7,686 bases of DNA from Candidatus Sulfopaludibacter sp. SbA3. GTDB taxonomy: Bacteria; Acidobacteriota; Terriglobia; 20CM-2-55-15. The position numbers and the translations under genes are program-made. The stretch lies in assembly GCA_945861845.1 (NCBI GenBank), contig CAMAWS010000142.1:1-7686 (forward strand), read 5' to 3'. Positions 6,351 through 7,686 of the stretch are shown here, piece by piece (within the stretch, counting starts at the first letter, position 1; each line of letters begins with the position of its first letter). Below the pieces are notes generated by a model, which saw nothing but the letters and a program-made list of their open reading frames with translations, was not told the DNA's origin and searched no databases.

Positions 6351-6392
6351 GCGGACGGGAATTATATACGCGAAGGCAGTATCATCGGATCC
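6351..6392. promoter_or_regulatory. Compact divergent promoter region, mtnB / radical SAM gene
   Basis: Only 42 bp separate the two divergent start codons. On the minus strand a perfect TATAAT occupies 6366-6361; transcription would start near 6354, leaving a leader of about 4 nt before the mtnB ATG. On the plus strand TATATA at 6363-6368 shares the same bases and would start near 6375, about 18 nt before the GTG at 6393. No convincing -35 was found on either strand. The overlap of two -10-like boxes suggests one bidirectional promoter, but only the minus-strand hexamer is a consensus match. Confidence 0.45.
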
Positions 6393-7436
6393 GTGAAAGA
6401 GAGCAAAGGCCGGGGCGCCGCAAGCAACCCCGCCAATCGGTTCGAAAAGACGTCGTATGAAGTATCCGACTGGGACGAACCTGGCGACCCTTCGCCGCAT
6501 ACCCTCTTCCTGAAGGACAGCTCGAAATCGATCATCAATTACAACGACAGTCCGGATGTGGGATTTACAACGAGCATCAATCCTTACCGGGGATGCGAGC
6601 ACGGCTGCATCTACTGTTTCGCGCGCCCGAACCACGAGTATCTCGGATTCTCGGCAGGCCTGGATTTTGAGACCAGAATTCTTGTGAAAGAAGACGCACC
6701 GGAGTTGTTGCGGCGCGAAATATCCTCAAAGCGATGGGAGCCTCAGGTGATTGCGATAAGCGGCGTCACCGATGCGTACCAGCCGGTGGAGAAGCGGTTG
6801 AAGCTGACTCGGCGGTGCCTGGAGGTGCTGGCCGAGTTCATAAATCCCGTTGTCATCGTTACGAAGAATGAACTCGTAACACGTGACATTGACCTGCTCG
6901 CTGAACTTGCGCGGCACGATGCGGCGCTGGTGTTCGTATCGGTCACGTCGCTCGACGGCGATCTCGCACGCGAACTTGAACCGCGAGCTTCACAACCCGC
7001 GTGCCGCCTGGCTGCAATCGAAGCACTGTCTGCCGCAGGAATTCCCACCGGAGTGCTCATTGCCCCGGTTATCCCGGGCCTGACGGATCATGAGATGCCG
7101 GCGATCATTGCGGCGGTAGCGAAGGCCGGGGCGAAGGCTGCGGGCTATGTGACGCTCCGGCTTCCATATGCGGTGGCTCCGCTCTTTGAGGAGTGGCTCT
7201 CCCTGCATCGACCGGGCGAGAAGGAAAAAGTCCTGAACCGAATTCGATCGCTGCGCGGCGGACGCATGAACGATCCGGAGTTCGGTTCGCGCCTGCGCGG
7301 CGAGGGCCCGATTGCCGAGCAGATCGCGGGGTTGTTTGAAATCTCCTGCCGGAAGGCTGGGATCAACAGTACACGCCCAAAACTCTCCACGGACGCATTT
7401 CGCAGACCGCAAAGCCCCCAGATGAGACTCTTTTAG
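6393..7436 (+). CDS. Radical SAM protein, SplB-like PA0069 family (347 aa)
   Basis: A [4Fe-4S] enzyme expected to cleave S-adenosylmethionine to the 5'-deoxyadenosyl radical; its substrate is unknown. GTG at 6393 gives the family's RGRGAxxNPxNRF-type N-terminus (here KGRGAASNPANRF, 5-17), a DSSKSIINYNDSPDVGFTTSINPYRG block (42-67), then the cluster motif CEHGCIYC (C68, C72, C75, the CX3CX2C spacing). Further family segments are ARPNHEYLGFSAGLDFET (77-94), GVTDAYQPVEK (124-134), VTKNELV (156-162), SVTSLD (183-188), EPRASQPACRLAAIEAL (196-212) and APVIPGLTDHE (224-234), ending in the usual QMRLF. The open frame extends upstream to 5838, but that part is antisense to mtnB. The family is often annotated as 'DNA repair photolyase' through likeness to spore photoproduct lyase, but this is not shown for it. 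It is divergent from mtnB and converges on the SRPBCC gene. Confidence 0.92.
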   Translation: MKESKGRGAASNPANRFEKTSYEVSDWDEPGDPSPHTLFLKDSSKSIINYNDSPDVGFTTSINPYRGCEHGCIYCFARPNHEYLGFSAGLDFETRILVKEDAPELLRREISSKRWEPQVIAISGVTDAYQPVEKRLKLTRRCLEVLAEFINPVVIVTKNELVTRDIDLLAELARHDAALVFVSVTSLDGDLARELEPRASQPACRLAAIEALSAAGIPTGVLIAPVIPGLTDHEMPAIIAAVAKAGAKAAGYVTLRLPYAVAPLFEEWLSLHRPGEKEKVLNRIRSLRGGRMNDPEFGSRLRGEGPIAEQIAGLFEISCRKAGINSTRPKLSTDAFRRPQSPQMRLF

Positions 7437-7475
7437 GACACGGCCCGTCGGTCTGAGGTCCGGCATGCGGCTTCC
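7437..7475. other. Convergent 3' gap
   Basis: Thirty-nine bp between the stop of the radical SAM gene and the stop of the SRPBCC gene. I see no stem followed by a T run on either strand, so no intrinsic terminator can be supported here; mRNAs may overlap or end by another mechanism. Confidence 0.4.
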
Positions 7476-7686
7476 TTAGCGGCCGTCCTCGGCTGGTTTG
7501 CCCGTTTCTATGAAGAGCTTGAGCCTCTGCAAGTGCTCACCCAGCACCGTTTCCACGGCCGGTGCGATTCTTTCAAAGCCGCCCTGAATGAACCCTCCAA
7601 CGGCGTACGACAGCTCAATTGTGGCGCCATCCGGCGAAGCGGTGAGTGTCCATGTGAGGCTGCCGGCAACTCCTGAAGCCTGCAAA
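7476..7686 (-). CDS. SRPBCC (START/Bet v1-like) family protein, C-terminal part, cut by the right edge
   Basis: The frame is open from the window edge to TAA at 7478-7476 and gives the last 70 or so residues. GVAGSLTWTLTASPDGATIELSYAVGGF followed by APAVETVLGEHLQRLKLFIETGKP is the typical end of SRPBCC-domain proteins: two beta-strands of the ligand-binding barrel and then a long amphipathic helix that covers the cavity. Such proteins bind hydrophobic ligands or act in polyketide-cyclase-like or stress roles; the exact subgroup cannot be told without the N-terminus. The TTG at 7685 is not taken as a start, since the domain clearly begins further upstream, outside the window. It converges with the radical SAM gene. 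Confidence 0.8.
   Translation of the reverse strand, partial: LQASGVAGSLTWTLTASPDGATIELSYAVGGFIQGGFERIAPAVETVLGEHLQRLKLFIETGKPAEDGR

Noticed and set aside
5838..6392. Upstream 185-codon extension of the radical SAM reading frame, which could look like an extra N-terminal domain
   Set aside because: It is antisense to mtnB, shows no domain-like sequence, and the family's normal N-terminus begins right at the GTG at 6393.
6351..6392. SAM-sensing riboswitch before mtnB
   Set aside because: The leader would be only a few nucleotides and the whole gap is 42 bp, too short for any known SAM riboswitch.
6393..7436. Calling the radical SAM gene a spore photoproduct lyase
   Set aside because: The likeness is at the level of the broad SplB-like group; the RGRGA/NDSPD/GVTDAYQP motifs belong to the separate PA0069 family of unknown substrate, and nothing here suggests sporulation.
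1..7686. CRISPR array, tRNA, rRNA, insertion sequence or prophage
   Set aside because: No spaced short repeats, cloverleaf, transposase motif or terminal inverted repeats were seen; coding fills nearly the whole window and no gene-free stretch exceeds about 100 bp.

Overview
The window reads as an ordinary chromosomal stretch of a soil bacterium with moderately high GC content. It is most likely an Acidobacteriota member of the Solibacter/Bryobacter type. That placement is inference, from the family of small secreted 'RDxxGxW / HSDEM / TDPKAYT' proteins, a DUF6152 protein and a tannase-like esterase that are common there. No phage, IS element, CRISPR array, tRNA or rRNA was seen.

Layout. Positions 1-4382 (minus strand, read right to left) hold a tight five-gene operon of exported proteins. 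The order is a tannase/feruloyl-esterase family hydrolase (4382-2820), a DUF6152 protein (2805-2299), and three paralogues of one uncharacterised secreted family (2289-1543, 1516-638, and 617 to the left edge, where it is cut off). Gaps are 9-26 bp, each gene has a good Shine-Dalgarno and each product has an N-terminal signal peptide. The last two genes are a tandem duplication, collinear at a constant 899-bp offset. A short gap (4383-4484) separates this operon from the next block and holds a weak terminator-like hairpin and a TATATA-type promoter candidate.

Positions 4485-6350 (minus strand) hold mtnB-mtnD-mtnC, three consecutive steps of the methionine salvage pathway. MtnB dehydrates methylthioribulose-1-phosphate. 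MtnC enolises and dephosphorylates the product to acireductone. MtnD oxidises acireductone to the keto acid precursor of methionine. mtnB and mtnD overlap by 23 bp, and mtnC starts 2 bp after mtnD. The other pathway genes (mtnA, MTA phosphorylase or nucleosidase/kinase, aminotransferase) are not in view.

Divergent from mtnB, across only 42 bp, is a plus-strand radical SAM protein of the SplB-like 'PA0069' family (6393-7436). The 42 bp contain a perfect TATAAT on the mtnB strand that would give an almost leaderless mtnB mRNA, possibly sharing bases with a promoter for the radical SAM gene. The radical SAM gene converges on the 3' end of an SRPBCC (START/Bet v1-like) protein that runs off the right edge.

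The pathway genes are confidently identified. The least understood part is the exported esterase + DUF6152 + triplicated-family operon, which may act together on plant-derived aromatic esters outside the cytoplasm. Its function is not known from the sequence.
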